Source of the DNA: Streptacidiphilus pinicola
GTDB taxonomy: Bacteria > Actinomycetota > Actinomycetes > Streptomycetales > Streptomycetaceae
NCBI RefSeq assembly: GCF_003258295.1
Contig: NZ_QKYN01000110.1
Span: forward strand, 17,916 to 81,915
Direction of reading: 5' to 3'
DNA: 64,000 bases
This document shows, piece after piece, positions 10,019 through 19,453 of the stretch; position 1 is the first letter of the stretch, and each line of letters opens with the position of its first letter. Position numbers and translations under genes: made by a program. The notes beneath the pieces are model-generated. The model did not search any database, was not told where the DNA came from, and saw only the letters and a list, made by a program, of their open reading frames with translations.

Positions 10019-10028
10019 TCAGGTCAGA

Positions 10029-10220
10029 TCAGGGCAGCAGGCGCTCGACGGCGGCGGCGCCTTGCTCCTCCAAGGCCTTGCGAGCCTTCTCGATCAGTGC
10101 CGGAGTGGGCTCGCGACCGCTGGCGCGGACCAGGTCCTCCGGGTCCACCGGGTGCTCGGATCCGGTGTGCAGCAACCGGTCCGGCGTGGGCCGCTCGTCG
10201 GCGCCCTCGGGCTGGGTCAT
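10029..10220 (-). CDS. Small hypothetical protein (63 aa)
   Basis: 63 residues, soluble, acidic at the start (MTQPEGADERPTPDRLL) and helical at the end (ALIEKARKALEEQGAAAVERLLP). GGAGGT five bases before the ATG at 10220 fixes this start; a longer frame exists but lacks a ribosome site. No known domain. Its promoter region is shared with the divergent DUF2277 gene. Confidence 0.65.
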   Translation of the reverse strand: MTQPEGADERPTPDRLLHTGSEHPVDPEDLVRASGREPTPALIEKARKALEEQGAAAVERLLP

Positions 10221-10306
10221 CTGGTACCTCCTGCCCTGCATGAAAGAAACGCTCTTCCCTGCACTGTAGACCTCCGGCAACCCACCCGCACCGTGCCGCC
10301 CCGGCC

Positions 10307-10318
10307 TAGGCTGGACGC
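10307..10318 (+). promoter_or_regulatory. -10 box of a leaderless transcript
   Basis: TAGGCT, then six bases, then the ATG of the DUF2277 gene. With a normal 6-8 nt offset the first transcribed base is the A of ATG, and no ribosome site exists. No clear -35 is visible. Confidence 0.6.
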
Positions 10319-10594
10319 ATGTGCCGATCGATCAAGACGCTCCGAGCCCCGGTCACGCCCGACCCCCAGGAGGCCGACATCCACGCGGCCGCGCTGCAGT
10401 ACGTGCGCAAGGTCTCCGGCTTCCGCGCGCCCGCGGCGCACAACCGCGAGGCGTTCGACAGTGCCGTGGAGGCCATCGCCGAAGCGACGCGTGAGCTGCT
10501 GGAATCGCTCGTGGTGCGCGGCGCGCACGCGCATCCGCACCCCCACGACCAGCAGCACGAGCATGAGCACGTCGCGGAGGCGGCCTCCGTCTGA
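10319..10594 (+). CDS. DUF2277 family protein
   Basis: 91 residues. The family signature is MCRSIKTLR at the start, AAALQYVRKVSGFR in the middle and an alpha-helical VEAIAEATRELLESL. The function is unknown. The C-terminus is a His-rich tail (HAHPHPHDQQHEHEH), which could bind transition metals and is an addition to the core family. The gene is probably read from a leaderless mRNA. It converges with hemC over a four-base gap. Confidence 0.8.
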   Translation: MCRSIKTLRAPVTPDPQEADIHAAALQYVRKVSGFRAPAAHNREAFDSAVEAIAEATRELLESLVVRGAHAHPHPHDQQHEHEHVAEAASV

Positions 10595-10598
10595 GACG

Positions 10599-11528
10599 TC
10601 AGTGCGGGATCTCGTCGATCAGCTCGCGCGCGCCCTGGCGCAGCAGTTCGAGCGCCGTGGCCATGCCGAGCTCGTCGGGGGAGAGTGCCCCGGCCCACTC
10701 GTGCGTGGCCAGGACGCGTTTGCCGTCCGGGCTGAAGACGCGGGCCCGCAGCGAGAGCCGGCCGTCCTTCTCGGCGCGCGCGTAGCCGGCGATGGGGGAG
10801 TTGCAGTGGCCCTGCAGGGCGTGCAGCATCATCCGCTCGGCCGCGGCCTCGCGCCACGTCGGGGCGTGGTTGAGCGCGGCCACCGCGTCGACCGTGGCCG
10901 TGTCGTCCGCGCGGCACTGCAGCGCGAGGATCCCGGCGCCGATCGGCGGGCACATCTCGTCGACCTCGAGCACCTGCGTGATCCGCTGTGCCTGCCCGAT
11001 CCGCTCCAGGCCGGAGACGGCCAGCAGCAGCGCGTCGTACTCGCCCGCGTCCAGCTTGGCAAGGCGCGAGTTGGCGTTGCCCCGGATCGGCACGCACTCC
11101 AGCTCCGGGTACTCGGCGCGGAGTTGGGCCACGCGGCGAACGGCGCTGGTGCCCACGCGGGCACCCGCGGGCAACTGGTCGAGCCGCAGCCCGGACGGGC
11201 TCACGACCGCGTCCCGGATGTCGTCACGCGGCAGGTAGGCCGCGACGGCGGTGCCCTCCGGCAGCGGGCGGTCGCCCGGCATGTCCTTCAGGCAGTGCAC
11301 GGCCAGATCCGCGCCGCCCGCCAGCAGCGCGGCGTCCACCTCCTTGGTGAACGCCCCCTTGCCGCCCAGCGCGGACAGCGCGCCCAGCCAGCGGTCCCCG
11401 GACGTGGTGACCGGCACGACCTCCGTCACCAGCCCCGGATGCCGCTCGGCCAGCAGCGCGCGCACGCGCTCGACCTGGGCGAGCGCCATGGGGGAGGAGC
11501 GGGTCACGATCCGGATCACCTGAGGCAT
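10599..11528 (-). CDS. hemC: Hydroxymethylbilane synthase (porphobilinogen deaminase)
   Basis: 309 residues, normal length. It joins four porphobilinogens to hydroxymethylbilane in tetrapyrrole synthesis. Visible are the substrate-binding TTSGDRWL and [21 protein letters not shown], the [11 protein letters not shown] segment, and [11 protein letters not shown] with Cys242, the dipyrromethane-cofactor attachment residue (same number as in E. coli). The residue before Cys is His in place of the usual Gly/Ser. The gene stands alone, without hemA, hemB or hemD; streptomycetes normally also have a hemACDB cluster, so this may be a second copy. Confidence 0.92.
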   Translation of the reverse strand: MPQVIRIVTRSSPMALAQVERVRALLAERHPGLVTEVVPVTTSGDRWLGALSALGGKGAFTKEVDAALLAGGADLAVHCLKDMPGDRPLPEGTAVAAYLPRDDIRDAVVSPSGLRLDQLPAGARVGTSAVRRVAQLRAEYPELECVPIRGNANSRLAKLDAGEYDALLLAVSGLERIGQAQRITQVLEVDEMCPPIGAGILALQCRADDTATVDAVAALNHAPTWREAAAERMMLHALQGHCNSPIAGYARAEKDGRLSLRARVFSPDGKRVLATHEWAGALSPDELGMATALELLRQGARELIDEIPH

Positions 11529-11647
11529 GGCACGAGACGATACTCCGTCAGCTTGGAGCCCCCGTTCACCCCCGCCCGTTCCCGAACACCCGCTCCGCCG
11601 CGGCATACCACCGTCCCGGCGGGGAGGGGGCGTCGCCGGATGAGGTG

Positions 11648-12019
11648 TTATCCGCGGTCCGTCCACTCCGTCAGTCCCGTCGGGTGTCCCTCCGCATCCC
11701 ACTCGACCCGCAGGATGCCGGTGACGGCGTCACGGTTGACCGGGCCGAAGACGTGCGGGAAGAGCGTCCCGGCGGACACCCCGGGCGGCGGGGTCGGGAC
11801 GGGGGCCTCGAAGACGCACGGGGCGGTGAGGCGGGACTCGTCGATCAGCAGGGCCAGCAGGGGGCGCGGGGCGTCGCGGTAGAACGCGTCGACGACGGCC
11901 AGGGTGGTGGGCACGTCAGGGGAGCAGTGGACGAAGCGCTCCTCCTGGAGCGACGCGGGCGCGTAGGGGGCGTCCGGCTCGGCGTCCCAGTCGGCGCGCG
12001 GTACCACGTGGTAGATCAT
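11648..12019 (-). CDS. DUF952 family protein
   Basis: 123 residues. The family pattern is visible: [11 protein letters not shown] at the start, [15 protein letters not shown] in the middle, ALLIDESRL, and FPHVFGPVN at the end. DUF952 proteins are small enzymes-like folds related to ADP-ribosyltransferase-type barrels, with unknown reaction. The start at 12019 is chosen because the family begins with IYH; there is no convincing ribosome site, and an upstream GTG is possible. It is divergent from the acetyltransferase at 12146. Confidence 0.75.
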   Translation of the reverse strand: MIYHVVPRADWDAEPDAPYAPASLQEERFVHCSPDVPTTLAVVDAFYRDAPRPLLALLIDESRLTAPCVFEAPVPTPPPGVSAGTLFPHVFGPVNRDAVTGILRVEWDAEGHPTGLTEWTDRG

Positions 12020-12145
12020 GTGCGCATTCAACACCAGATCGCCCACCGGCTGCCGCGCGCTGCTCTTGAAAAGGCATGGCTGCCAGGCAGCCATGGTGCG
12101 AACATCGGTCCGCAACGTGATCCATATCTGCGTCCGGAGGTCCGT

Positions 12146-12715
12146 ATGGACGTCGCCTCGCTGCTGCCGTTGACCACGGCCCGGTTGTCGCTGCGTCTGT
12201 TCATTCCCGGCGACGCCGACGACCTGTACGCCTACCAGAGCCTGCCGAGCGTGGCGCGCTACTTGTACCGGCCGGCGCACACGCGTGAGCGCAGCGAGCA
12301 GGTTGCAGCCGAGCGCGCGGCGCAGACGGCCTGGCGCGCCGACGGGGACAAGCTGGCGCTCGCCGTCTGCCGACGCGATCAGCCCGGCGTCCTTGGCGAG
12401 GTGAGCCTCGCCCTGGCCGATGCCCGCGCCGCCCTGGCCGAGATCGGCTGGACCCTCGACCCAGGTCACCAGGGGCACGGCTACGCGACCGAGGCGGCCG
12501 CGGCGCTGGCCGGGTTTGCCTTCGACACGCTGGGCGTGCACCGGCTCTATGCACGGCTGGATGTGGAGAACACCGGGTCCGTGCGGGTCTGTGAGCGCCT
12601 CGGGATGCGCCGGGAGGCGCACCTGGTCGAGAACGACCTCGACGGGGATCGGTGGGGCAGCGAGTACATCTACGCGGCGCTGTCCGCGGATCTTGGCAGT
12701 CGATCAGGCGACTGA
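12146..12715 (+). CDS. GNAT-family N-acetyltransferase (RimJ/RimL type)
   Basis: 189 residues. The start TTARLSLRLFIPGDADDLY is typical of the Acetyltransf_3 (RimJ/RimL) group. The acetyl-CoA loop is HQGHGYATEAAAAL, and the C-terminal strand-helix is VHRLYARLDVENTGSVRVCERLGM with the hallmark Asn. GGAGG precedes the ATG by five bases. Substrate (protein N-terminus or small amine) cannot be told. Confidence 0.85.
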   Translation: MDVASLLPLTTARLSLRLFIPGDADDLYAYQSLPSVARYLYRPAHTRERSEQVAAERAAQTAWRADGDKLALAVCRRDQPGVLGEVSLALADARAALAEIGWTLDPGHQGHGYATEAAAALAGFAFDTLGVHRLYARLDVENTGSVRVCERLGMRREAHLVENDLDGDRWGSEYIYAALSADLGSRSGD

Positions 12716-12772
12716 GCCCGGCGCCGCCCGACCACCAACCCTCGACGGCTTGCCCGTCACCGACCCACGCTC

Positions 12773-13996
12773 CTAGCCCCGGCCCAGTGGACGGCCGCCG
12801 ACGCCCGTACCGCTGTTCGCCTGCCACCAGGCGTCGAAGGACCGCTGGTCCAGCGACGCCCAGTCGGGCGTCCGCTGGACGTGGGCGCGGCCCAGGCTGC
12901 GGCCGAGTTCGAGGATCGCGCGGCCGACCGGGGCCCGTTCGGCGTCGTAGGCGGCCAGGCCCTCCGGGACGGAATCCGCCGTGGCGAGGGCGCGGCCGAG
13001 AACGGTCGCGTCCTGCAGCGCCTTGAGCGCGCCGCTGCCGGTGTGCGGGCGCGCGATCGCGGCCGCGTCGCCGAGCAGCACCAGCCGTCCGCGTGCGAAG
13101 GACGGTGCGGCGAGGTCGTGGATCGGCTGCAGCAGTCGGTTCTCCTTGGGCGTGCCGTGTACCACGTCCTGCCAGTAGCCGGGGAAGTGCTGGGCCACCA
13201 CCGTGTGTTGATAGTCCGTCAATTCCGCTGACAGTTCCGCCGAGACGGTCGCGTCCGGGTCGGTGAGCCGCTCGGCGAGACGGGCCGGCGGGGTGGTGTA
13301 GAAGACCCAGTTGACCTGCAGGCCGCCGTCGCCCCCGGGCGTGCCGGGGATCCGGTAGGCGATCAGGTGGCCGCCGGGAAAGGCCACCGTCGTCGCCGCG
13401 TTCTCGGGGAACGCCTCGGCGGGGACCGGGAGTTGCTCGGCGGGCAGGGTGCCGCGCCAGGCCAGGTAGCCGCCCCAGCGGGGGCGCGCCGAGCCCGGCG
13501 GCAGCAGGGCGGTACGCACCGACGAACGGTGGCCGTCCGCGCCGACGACGAGGTCGAACCGCTCCTGGGTGCCGTCCGCGAGAGTCACCGTCGCGCGGTC
13601 GGGGCCGTCCGAGACGGCGGTCACGGCCGTGCCGCCGCGGTAGTCGACGGCGTCCGGGAGGCGGCGGCGCAGCTCCTGCCAGAGCGAGCCCCAGCTGTAG
13701 GACCGGTACGGGAACGGCATCGAGGCGATCTGACGGCCCGCGCGCCGCGCGCCGTCGCGGACCACCCACGGGCGCCGGGCCAGGGTCACGCAGGGCATGT
13801 CGGCGTCGAGGTAGCCGGCCGCCTCCAGTTCGGCGTAGCGCTCGTTCTGGATGCCCAGGCCCACGCCCCGGTCCTGGAGGCGTCCCGAGGCGCGTTCCAG
13901 GACGACCACCTCGCCCGCCCCGGCCCGGTGCAGCGCCCGCGCCGCCGCGCAGCCCGCGATGCTCCCGCCGACGACCGCCACCCGCTGACCGCGCAC
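12773..13996 (-). CDS. FAD-dependent monooxygenase (PHBH fold)
   Basis: 407 residues. The three FAD motifs are present: VAVVGGSIAGCAAARAL at the N-terminus, VVGADGHRSSVR (DG motif) near residue 155, and RLVLLGDAAAIARPHTGSG (GD motif) near residue 310. This is the group A aromatic hydroxylase family (salicylate or 6-hydroxynicotinate hydroxylase-like, also antibiotic-tailoring enzymes). It starts with GTG at 13996 behind a GGGGGAG site. No ring-cleavage genes are near, so the substrate is open. Confidence 0.85.
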   Translation of the reverse strand: MRGQRVAVVGGSIAGCAAARALHRAGAGEVVVLERASGRLQDRGVGLGIQNERYAELEAAGYLDADMPCVTLARRPWVVRDGARRAGRQIASMPFPYRSYSWGSLWQELRRRLPDAVDYRGGTAVTAVSDGPDRATVTLADGTQERFDLVVGADGHRSSVRTALLPPGSARPRWGGYLAWRGTLPAEQLPVPAEAFPENAATTVAFPGGHLIAYRIPGTPGGDGGLQVNWVFYTTPPARLAERLTDPDATVSAELSAELTDYQHTVVAQHFPGYWQDVVHGTPKENRLLQPIHDLAAPSFARGRLVLLGDAAAIARPHTGSGALKALQDATVLGRALATADSVPEGLAAYDAERAPVGRAILELGRSLGRAHVQRTPDWASLDQRSFDAWWQANSGTGVGGRPLGRG

Positions 13997-14172
13997 GTCT
14001 CCCCCTCGAGTCCACGACCCTGCCCGCCCTTGCCAGCCGAGTATGGCGGGTGGCGCCGTTCCGCGGCGATCACCCGTCCGTTGGGGCGAAACGGGGCAAA
14101 CCTCACTAGAATTGGGCAGATATCCAGGGCGGGCACGATGCGCGCGCCAGGCGCGCGGAGAGGAGGGGCCCG

Positions 14173-14463
14173 ATGGCCGCTCGTCAGTCCAAGAAGCTCC
14201 GCCGGAGCGCGGAGGACCTGCTGCGCAGGACGGGGATGTCCGGGGCGATCACCGACGCCGGCACACCGGGCGCCATGCCCAGGCCCATGTCCGGGATGGG
14301 CGGACCGGGCGCCGCCGGTCCGATGAACGCCGCCTTCGCCCACCACGCCGCCGACGACCGCCGCGCGCAGCGGACAGGCTCCCGCATGGCCGCCGCGCAC
14401 GACCTCGTGCCCGGCCACCGGCATCGCGGCGCGGAACAGCACTCCGCCCTGAGCGGGAGGTGA
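14173..14463 (+). CDS. Hypothetical protein, Gly/Met/Pro-rich (96 aa)
   Basis: 96 residues. A basic N-terminus (ARQSKKLRRSAEDLLRRTG) leads into a Met/Gly/Pro-rich middle (MPRPMSGMGGPGAAGPM) and a His-containing tail. GGAGAGGAGG gives a strong ribosome site. A TAGAAT box lies 57 nt upstream. No recognisable domain; probably disordered. Not identified. Confidence 0.55.
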   Translation: MAARQSKKLRRSAEDLLRRTGMSGAITDAGTPGAMPRPMSGMGGPGAAGPMNAAFAHHAADDRRAQRTGSRMAAAHDLVPGHRHRGAEQHSALSGR

Positions 14464-14494
14464 CACCCCCGGCGGCGCCGGTGCCACGCCCGTT

Positions 14495-14511
14495 GGTCAC
14501 GTTGCGTGACC
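14495..14511. promoter_or_regulatory. Perfect inverted repeat, operator or terminator candidate
   Basis: GGTCACG, TTG, CGTGACC: 7-bp arms and a 3-base loop. It lies 31 nt past the preceding stop codon and 105 nt before the next start, so it may end one transcript or bind a regulator of the next. Confidence 0.45.
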
Positions 14512-14616
14512 GTTCGAGATGCGATCGTGAACCGGCGCTGTCAGGGTGAAGCCGTGCGCCGGGAGTTTCCGCCCGGACCACCGGGCACGGCGCCTCACCC
14601 CTTCGGGAGAGATCAG

Positions 14617-14817
14617 ATGACGAAGGTCAAGAACCAGCCGCGTAAGCAGAAGCAGTCCGCGGCTCGCACCCCGAGCCGCGTCGAGATGCACGACAAGGCG
14701 ATGCTCGCGGACATGAAGGCCGGTCAGCAGATGCCGGGCAAGGACCCGATGGCCGACTCCGGCGACATGCCGATGCGCCACCCGCGCAAGAAGGAGAAGC
14801 GCTTCGGCCACAACTGA
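14617..14817 (+). CDS. Small basic hypothetical protein (66 aa)
   Basis: 66 residues, highly charged and without hydrophobic core: starts MTKVKNQPRKQKQSAARTP and ends HPRKKEKRFGHN, with a Met/Asp-rich centre. GGGAGAGA precedes the ATG by five bases. The composition resembles small intrinsically disordered, nucleic-acid-binding or stress proteins of streptomycetes. No family recognised. Confidence 0.6.
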   Translation: MTKVKNQPRKQKQSAARTPSRVEMHDKAMLADMKAGQQMPGKDPMADSGDMPMRHPRKKEKRFGHN

Positions 14818-14979
14818 CCTGCGGCGGCTCCGGGTTGACCCGGGGGCCGCGTGACCTGCCTGCCGGCCCGACCGCGTGCACCGCGGCCGGGCCGGTGCGG
14901 TGCGGAGCGCGTTCGCGGGTCGTTCGCGGGTTTCCGACCAAGACCCGCCGTTGTCAGTGCCGTGTGGTGGGATGGAACC

Positions 14980-15798
14980 ATGATCAAGGCTGATGTCGAA
15001 CTCGTCGAGAAGGCCCGTCTCTTCCACTCCCTCCACCAGCCCGGCCGCCCGCTGGTGCTGCCCAACGCGTGGGACGTGGCCTCCGCGCGCGTCGTCGAGG
15101 CGGCCGGCGCGGCCGCGGTCGCCACGACCAGCGCCGGCGTCGCGTGGGCGCTGGGCTACGCCGACGGCGGTCGGCTCACCCGCGAGGCCGGGGTCGCGGC
15201 CATCGCCCGCATCGTCGAGGCCGTTTCGGTGCCGGTGACCGCCGACATCGAGCGCGGTTACGCCGAGGATCTCCCGGGCCTCGCCGAGACGATCCGCGCC
15301 GTGATCGCCGCAGGCGCGGTCGGCGTCAACCTCGAGGACTCCCTCCTGCCGATCGAGGAGAGCGCCGCGCGGATCGCCGCCGCGCGGGAGGCGGCGGACG
15401 CGCTCGGCATGCCGCTCTTCATCAACGCCCGCATCGACACCCATCGCCTCCCGGCGGACCAGCGCGACCGCCACCACGAGGAGAGCGTCGCCCGCGCGGC
15501 GGCGTACGCGGCGGCGGGCGCGAGCGGCGTCTTCGTCTTCGGCGCGCTCAGCGGGGACGCGGTGGCAGCACTGGCCAAGGAGATCACGCTCCCGCTCAAC
15601 GTCACGGTCGCCGCGGACACCCTCCCGGTCGCCACCCTGGCCGAGGCCGGCGCGGCGCGGATCAGCGCGGGCGCGTCCATCGCGGAGGCGGCGTACGGCG
15701 TCGCGGACCGCGCGGCGCGGGAGATCCTCTCCCAGGGCACGGCGTCTGCGACGCAGGGCGGCCTGGACTGGCCGACGCTGAACGGTCTCTTTTCGTGA
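14980..15798 (+). CDS. Isocitrate lyase/PEP mutase superfamily protein
   Basis: 272 residues. The PEP-mutase barrel pattern is clear: LPNAWDVASARVVEAAGAAAVATTSAGVAW, a metal-binding VTADIERGY, GVNLEDS and FINARIDTH. The KKCGH catalytic loop of true isocitrate and methylisocitrate lyases is absent, so lyase activity of that kind is not supported; carboxyphosphonoenolpyruvate-type or oxaloacetase-like chemistry is possible. An in-frame GTG lies six codons upstream, but the ATG at 14980 starts at the conserved region. It has no pathway neighbours. Confidence 0.85.
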   Translation: MIKADVELVEKARLFHSLHQPGRPLVLPNAWDVASARVVEAAGAAAVATTSAGVAWALGYADGGRLTREAGVAAIARIVEAVSVPVTADIERGYAEDLPGLAETIRAVIAAGAVGVNLEDSLLPIEESAARIAAAREAADALGMPLFINARIDTHRLPADQRDRHHEESVARAAAYAAAGASGVFVFGALSGDAVAALAKEITLPLNVTVAADTLPVATLAEAGAARISAGASIAEAAYGVADRAAREILSQGTASATQGGLDWPTLNGLFS

Positions 15799-15926
15799 CG
15801 AGCTGAGGTTGCACCACCGCTAGGGGGCCGAGGCTCTGCCGATTTGCGGCTCCGCCGTGTGAGCGCGAGAAACCCCCCTGTGCGGATGGCCCTGCGCGTT
15901 GAGGACCATCTGCTGATCAGTGGCTT

Positions 15927-15953
15927 GTCGCGCAGTTCCTCGCGCCCCTGGGG
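15927..15953. repeat. Dispersed Streptomyces intergenic motif
   Basis: The motif cgcgcagttcctcgcgcccc, with short flanks. Near-identical copies are scattered through intergenic DNA of many streptomycetes. It lies in the 251-nt gap before the clp gene, which otherwise shows no gene. Confidence 0.45.
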
Positions 15954-16049
15954 GTAGTGCAGCTGGCGCATCTGCACATGTGCTCCACCGACTTCGGGGG
16001 TTGAATGGGACTCGTCCTGCCGACTCGGGGGTGAGGAGGCTGTACTCCC

Positions 16050-18602
16050 ATGTCGATGTCCACCTTCGGCTCCTACGGTGGTCAAGACCCGTTCTCCGAT
16101 CTGCTCAACCGCTTCTTCGGGATGTCCCCCTCCTCCTCACCCCCGGCGGTCCAGCGCGTGCCGATCGGCAAGCTGCTGACCGAGTCCGCGCGGGAGCTGA
16201 TCGGTCGGGCGCAGCAGAAGGCCGCCGAGGACGGCAGCGAGGACCTCGACACCGAGCACCTGCTGTGGGCCGCGTGCCTGGTCGATCCCGCCCGGACGCT
16301 GCTCGCGCAGGCGGGAGTGGATCCGGACGGGCTCGCGCAGGCGATCGACAAGGTGCTGCCGGGGGTGGCGGGCACGCCGTCCGCGGAGCCGAGCCTGACG
16401 CCCGCCGCCAAGCGCGTGCTGATCGCCGCGCACGCGCGCTCACAGGCCGGCGGCGGCTCGTACATCGGGCCCGAGCACATCCTGGCCGCGCTGCTCGACG
16501 ACCCGGACTCCGGCGCGGGACGCCTGCTCGAGACGGGCGCTGTGGACGTCGACCGGCTGCGCGGGGACTCCGACCGAGCCGCCGCCGGCGAGCACACGCC
16601 GTCGAAGCAGGCGAGCAACACCCCCACGCTCGACGAGTACGGGCGCGACCTCACCACGGAGGCGAAGGCGGGCAAGCTCGACCCGGTGGTCGGGCGTGGT
16701 GAGGAGATCGAGCAGACCATCGAGATCCTCTCCCGCCGCTCGAAGAACAACCCGGTGCTGATCGGCGAGCCGGGCGTCGGCAAGACCGCGATCGTCGAGG
16801 GCCTGGCGCAGCGCATCGTCGCCGACGAGGTGCCGGAGACGCTGCGCGGCAAGCGCGTCGTCGCCCTCGACCTGGCCGGCATGGTCGCCGGGGCGAAGTA
16901 CCGGGGCGAGTTCGAGGAGCGGCTGAAGAACGTCATCAAGGAGGTGCAGGAGTCGACCGATTCGCTGATCCTCTTCATCGACGAGCTGCACACCGTGGTC
17001 GGCGCGGGCGCCGGCGGCGAGGGCGCGATGGACGCGGGCAACATGCTGAAGCCCGCGCTCTCGCGCGGCGAGCTGCACGTGATCGGCGCGACCACCATCG
17101 ACGAGTACCGCAAGTACATCGAGAAGGACGCTGCGTTGGAGCGTCGCTTCCAGCCGGTGCTGATCCCGGAGCCGAGCGTCGAGGAGACGGTGCAGATCCT
17201 GGAGGGCCTGCGCGACGCGTACGAGGCCCACCACCAGGTGCGCTTCACCGACGAGGCGCTGCGCGCCGCCGCCGAACTGTCCGACCGCTACATCTCCGAC
17301 CGGTTCCTGCCCGACAAGGCCATCGACCTGATGGACCAGGCGGGCGCGCGGGTGCGGCTCAAGTCGCTGAGCCGGTCGAGCGAGGCCAACGACCGCGAGG
17401 ACCGGCTGGCCAAGCTGAAGCGGGAGAAGGACCAAGCCGTCGCCGCCGAGGACTTCGAGGCGGCGAAACGGATGAAGGAGCAGATCGCCGAGGCCGAGGG
17501 CGAGTTGGCGGGCATCGCCGAGCGCCGCGAGGGTGTGATGGCGGTGACGGTCGACGACATCGCCGACGTCGTCTCGCGGCGCACCGGCATTCCCGTCGCG
17601 CAGCTCACCCAGGACGAGAAGGCCAAGCTGCTCAAGCTGGAGCAGGAACTGCACGCCCGCGTGGTCGGCCAGGACGAGGCCGTGGTCGCGATCTCCGAGG
17701 CGGTGCGCCGCAACCGGGCCGGCATGGGCGACCCGAACCGTCCCGTCGGCTCCTTCCTCTTCCTCGGCCCGACGGGCGTCGGCAAGACCGAGCTGGCCAA
17801 GGCGCTCGCGGAGCTGCTCTTCGGTGACGAGGACCGGCTGATCCGCTTCGACATGAGCGAGTTCCAGGAGAAGCACACGGTCTCCCGCCTGGTCGGCGCC
17901 CCTCCCGGCTACGTCGGCTACGAGGAGGCCGGGCAGCTGACCGAGAAGGTCCGTCGCAAGCCGTACAGCGTGCTGCTCTTCGACGAGGTGGAAAAGGCGC
18001 ACCCGGACGTCTTCAACACGCTGCTGCAGGTGCTCGACGACGGCCGGCTGACGGACGCGCAGGGCCGTACCGTCGACTTCCGCCACTGCGTCGTCATCCT
18101 GACCAGCAACATCGGTGCGCAGCGGATCCTCGCCCACCACGGTGACGCCGACAGCATCCGCGAGCAGCTGATGGGGGATCTGCAGGGCCACTTCCCGCCC
18201 GAGTTCCTCAACCGGATCGACGCCACGATCATCTTCCACGCGCTCACCATGGACGAGTTGAACAAGATCGTGGACCTGCTGCTCAAGGGCAGCGAGCGCC
18301 GGGTGAAGTCCCAGGGCATGGAGCTGGACGTCACCCAGGCCGCCCGCGACCTGCTGGTCGCGCACGGCCACCAGCCGGAGTTCGGCGCGCGGCCGCTGCG
18401 GCGGACGATCCAGACCGAGCTGGACAACCGCATCGCCTCGCTGCTGCTCGGCGGCGAGGTCTCCCCGGGCGACACGATCGTCGCGGACGTCCAGGGCGAC
18501 GCCCTGGTCTGCACGGTCAGGAAGTCCGTCACCGCCGCGGCCCAGGAGCCGGCTGCGGACCCGCAGACCGCCGGGAAACCCGAGGAGTCCGAGCAGAGTT
18601 GA
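16050..18602 (+). CDS. ClpC-type AAA+ chaperone (Hsp100)
   Basis: 850 residues with two AAA+ modules. The N-terminal 35 residues are unusual (Ser/Gly/Phe-rich, [15 protein letters not shown]), followed by a double Clp_N domain (about 40-190), AAA-1 with GEPGVGKT at 239-246 and [10 protein letters not shown], a short middle region with a UVR-like helix pair ([31 protein letters not shown]), and AAA-2 with GPTGVGKT at 573-580, ending in a ClpB_D2-small domain. The short middle domain separates it from ClpB disaggregases. It lacks an obvious LGF-type ClpP loop by eye, so proteolytic partnership is uncertain. It unfolds protein with ATP. It overlaps the next gene. Confidence 0.9.
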   Translation: MSMSTFGSYGGQDPFSDLLNRFFGMSPSSSPPAVQRVPIGKLLTESARELIGRAQQKAAEDGSEDLDTEHLLWAACLVDPARTLLAQAGVDPDGLAQAIDKVLPGVAGTPSAEPSLTPAAKRVLIAAHARSQAGGGSYIGPEHILAALLDDPDSGAGRLLETGAVDVDRLRGDSDRAAAGEHTPSKQASNTPTLDEYGRDLTTEAKAGKLDPVVGRGEEIEQTIEILSRRSKNNPVLIGEPGVGKTAIVEGLAQRIVADEVPETLRGKRVVALDLAGMVAGAKYRGEFEERLKNVIKEVQESTDSLILFIDELHTVVGAGAGGEGAMDAGNMLKPALSRGELHVIGATTIDEYRKYIEKDAALERRFQPVLIPEPSVEETVQILEGLRDAYEAHHQVRFTDEALRAAAELSDRYISDRFLPDKAIDLMDQAGARVRLKSLSRSSEANDREDRLAKLKREKDQAVAAEDFEAAKRMKEQIAEAEGELAGIAERREGVMAVTVDDIADVVSRRTGIPVAQLTQDEKAKLLKLEQELHARVVGQDEAVVAISEAVRRNRAGMGDPNRPVGSFLFLGPTGVGKTELAKALAELLFGDEDRLIRFDMSEFQEKHTVSRLVGAPPGYVGYEEAGQLTEKVRRKPYSVLLFDEVEKAHPDVFNTLLQVLDDGRLTDAQGRTVDFRHCVVILTSNIGAQRILAHHGDADSIREQLMGDLQGHFPPEFLNRIDATIIFHALTMDELNKIVDLLLKGSERRVKSQGMELDVTQAARDLLVAHGHQPEFGARPLRRTIQTELDNRIASLLLGGEVSPGDTIVADVQGDALVCTVRKSVTAAAQEPAADPQTAGKPEESEQS

Positions 18603-19372
18603 CCCTGCCGGACCGGGTGACCGAGCCCCGCGAGGTGGCGCCGCAGGCGCGAGACCTCGCGGGGCTCGACGCTGCCGTGAGCCACTGCTACGCCTGCCCG
18701 CGGCTGGTTGAGTGGCGCGAGGAGGTCGGCCGGGTCCGGCGGCGCTCCTTCGCCGACCAGGCGTACTGGGCCCGCGCGGTGCCGGGGTTCGGCCCCGCCG
18801 ACGCCTCGCTGCTGCTCGTCGGGCTCGCCCCCGCGGCGCACGGCGGCAACCGCACCGGCCGGATGTTCACCGGCGACCGCTCCGGTGACGTGCTCGTCGC
18901 CGCGTTGCACGAGCTCGGCCTCGCCTCCCAGCCCACGTCCACCAGCAGCGACGACGGACTGCGGCTGCACGGGGTGCGGTTCACCGCCCCCGTTCACTGC
19001 GCCCCGCCGGACAACAAGCCGACCACGGCGGAGCGCGACACCTGCCGTCCCTGGCTGGTGCGGGAGCTGGACTTGCTGCGGCCGACGGTGCGCGCGGTCG
19101 TCGCGCTCGGCGCGTTCGGCTGGCAGGCGGTCCTGCCGGTACTGGCCGGCGCGGGGTGGACGGTGCCGCGTCCGCGCCCGGCGTTCGGGCACGGCGCCCG
19201 CGTCCTGCTCGAACCGGTGGCGGACGGGCCGGCGTTGACGCTTTTCGGCTGCTACCACGTCAGCCAGCAGAACACCTTCACCGGTCGGCTCACCCCCGCG
19301 ATGCTGCGGGATGTCCTGGCCGAGGCGTGGCAGGCGGCGGGCGGCGAGCCGACGCGCCGTCACCAGGGCTGA
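18599..19372 (+). CDS. Type 5 uracil-DNA glycosylase (UDGb)
   Basis: 257 residues. The family 5 motifs are plain: [21 protein letters not shown] as motif 1 region and [14 protein letters not shown] as motif 2. The four Cys ligands of the [4Fe-4S] cluster are CYAC near residue 30 and the pair in [17 protein letters not shown]. Motif 1 has Ala where family 1 has a catalytic Asp, as is usual for UDGb. It removes uracil and deaminated purines from DNA. A TTG start overlaps the clp stop codon (TTGA), so translation is probably coupled; a GTG six codons later is the alternative. Confidence 0.9.
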   Translation: MTLPDRVTEPREVAPQARDLAGLDAAVSHCYACPRLVEWREEVGRVRRRSFADQAYWARAVPGFGPADASLLLVGLAPAAHGGNRTGRMFTGDRSGDVLVAALHELGLASQPTSTSSDDGLRLHGVRFTAPVHCAPPDNKPTTAERDTCRPWLVRELDLLRPTVRAVVALGAFGWQAVLPVLAGAGWTVPRPRPAFGHGARVLLEPVADGPALTLFGCYHVSQQNTFTGRLTPAMLRDVLAEAWQAAGGEPTRRHQG

Positions 19373-19453
19373 GAGCGCGCGCCCTCAGTCAACCTCGCTA
19401 CCCTCGACCGGTGGCGCACGCCGGAAGTGCGCGCGGAAGGGGAGAGGTCACTC

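Noticed and set aside
14495..14511. SigR or other sigma-factor promoter
   Set aside because: The GGTCACG/CGTGACC sequence is a perfect inverted repeat without a matching -10 at the right distance; kept as an operator/terminator candidate only.
16005..16040. HspR (HAIR) operator before the clp gene
   Set aside because: TTGAATGGGACTC resembles a half site, but the second half at seven bases spacing is missing.
16440..18371. 643-residue minus-strand frame opposite the clp gene
   Set aside because: Mirror of a highly conserved coding frame; composition rich in Val/Leu/Arg/His typical of antisense high-GC frames.
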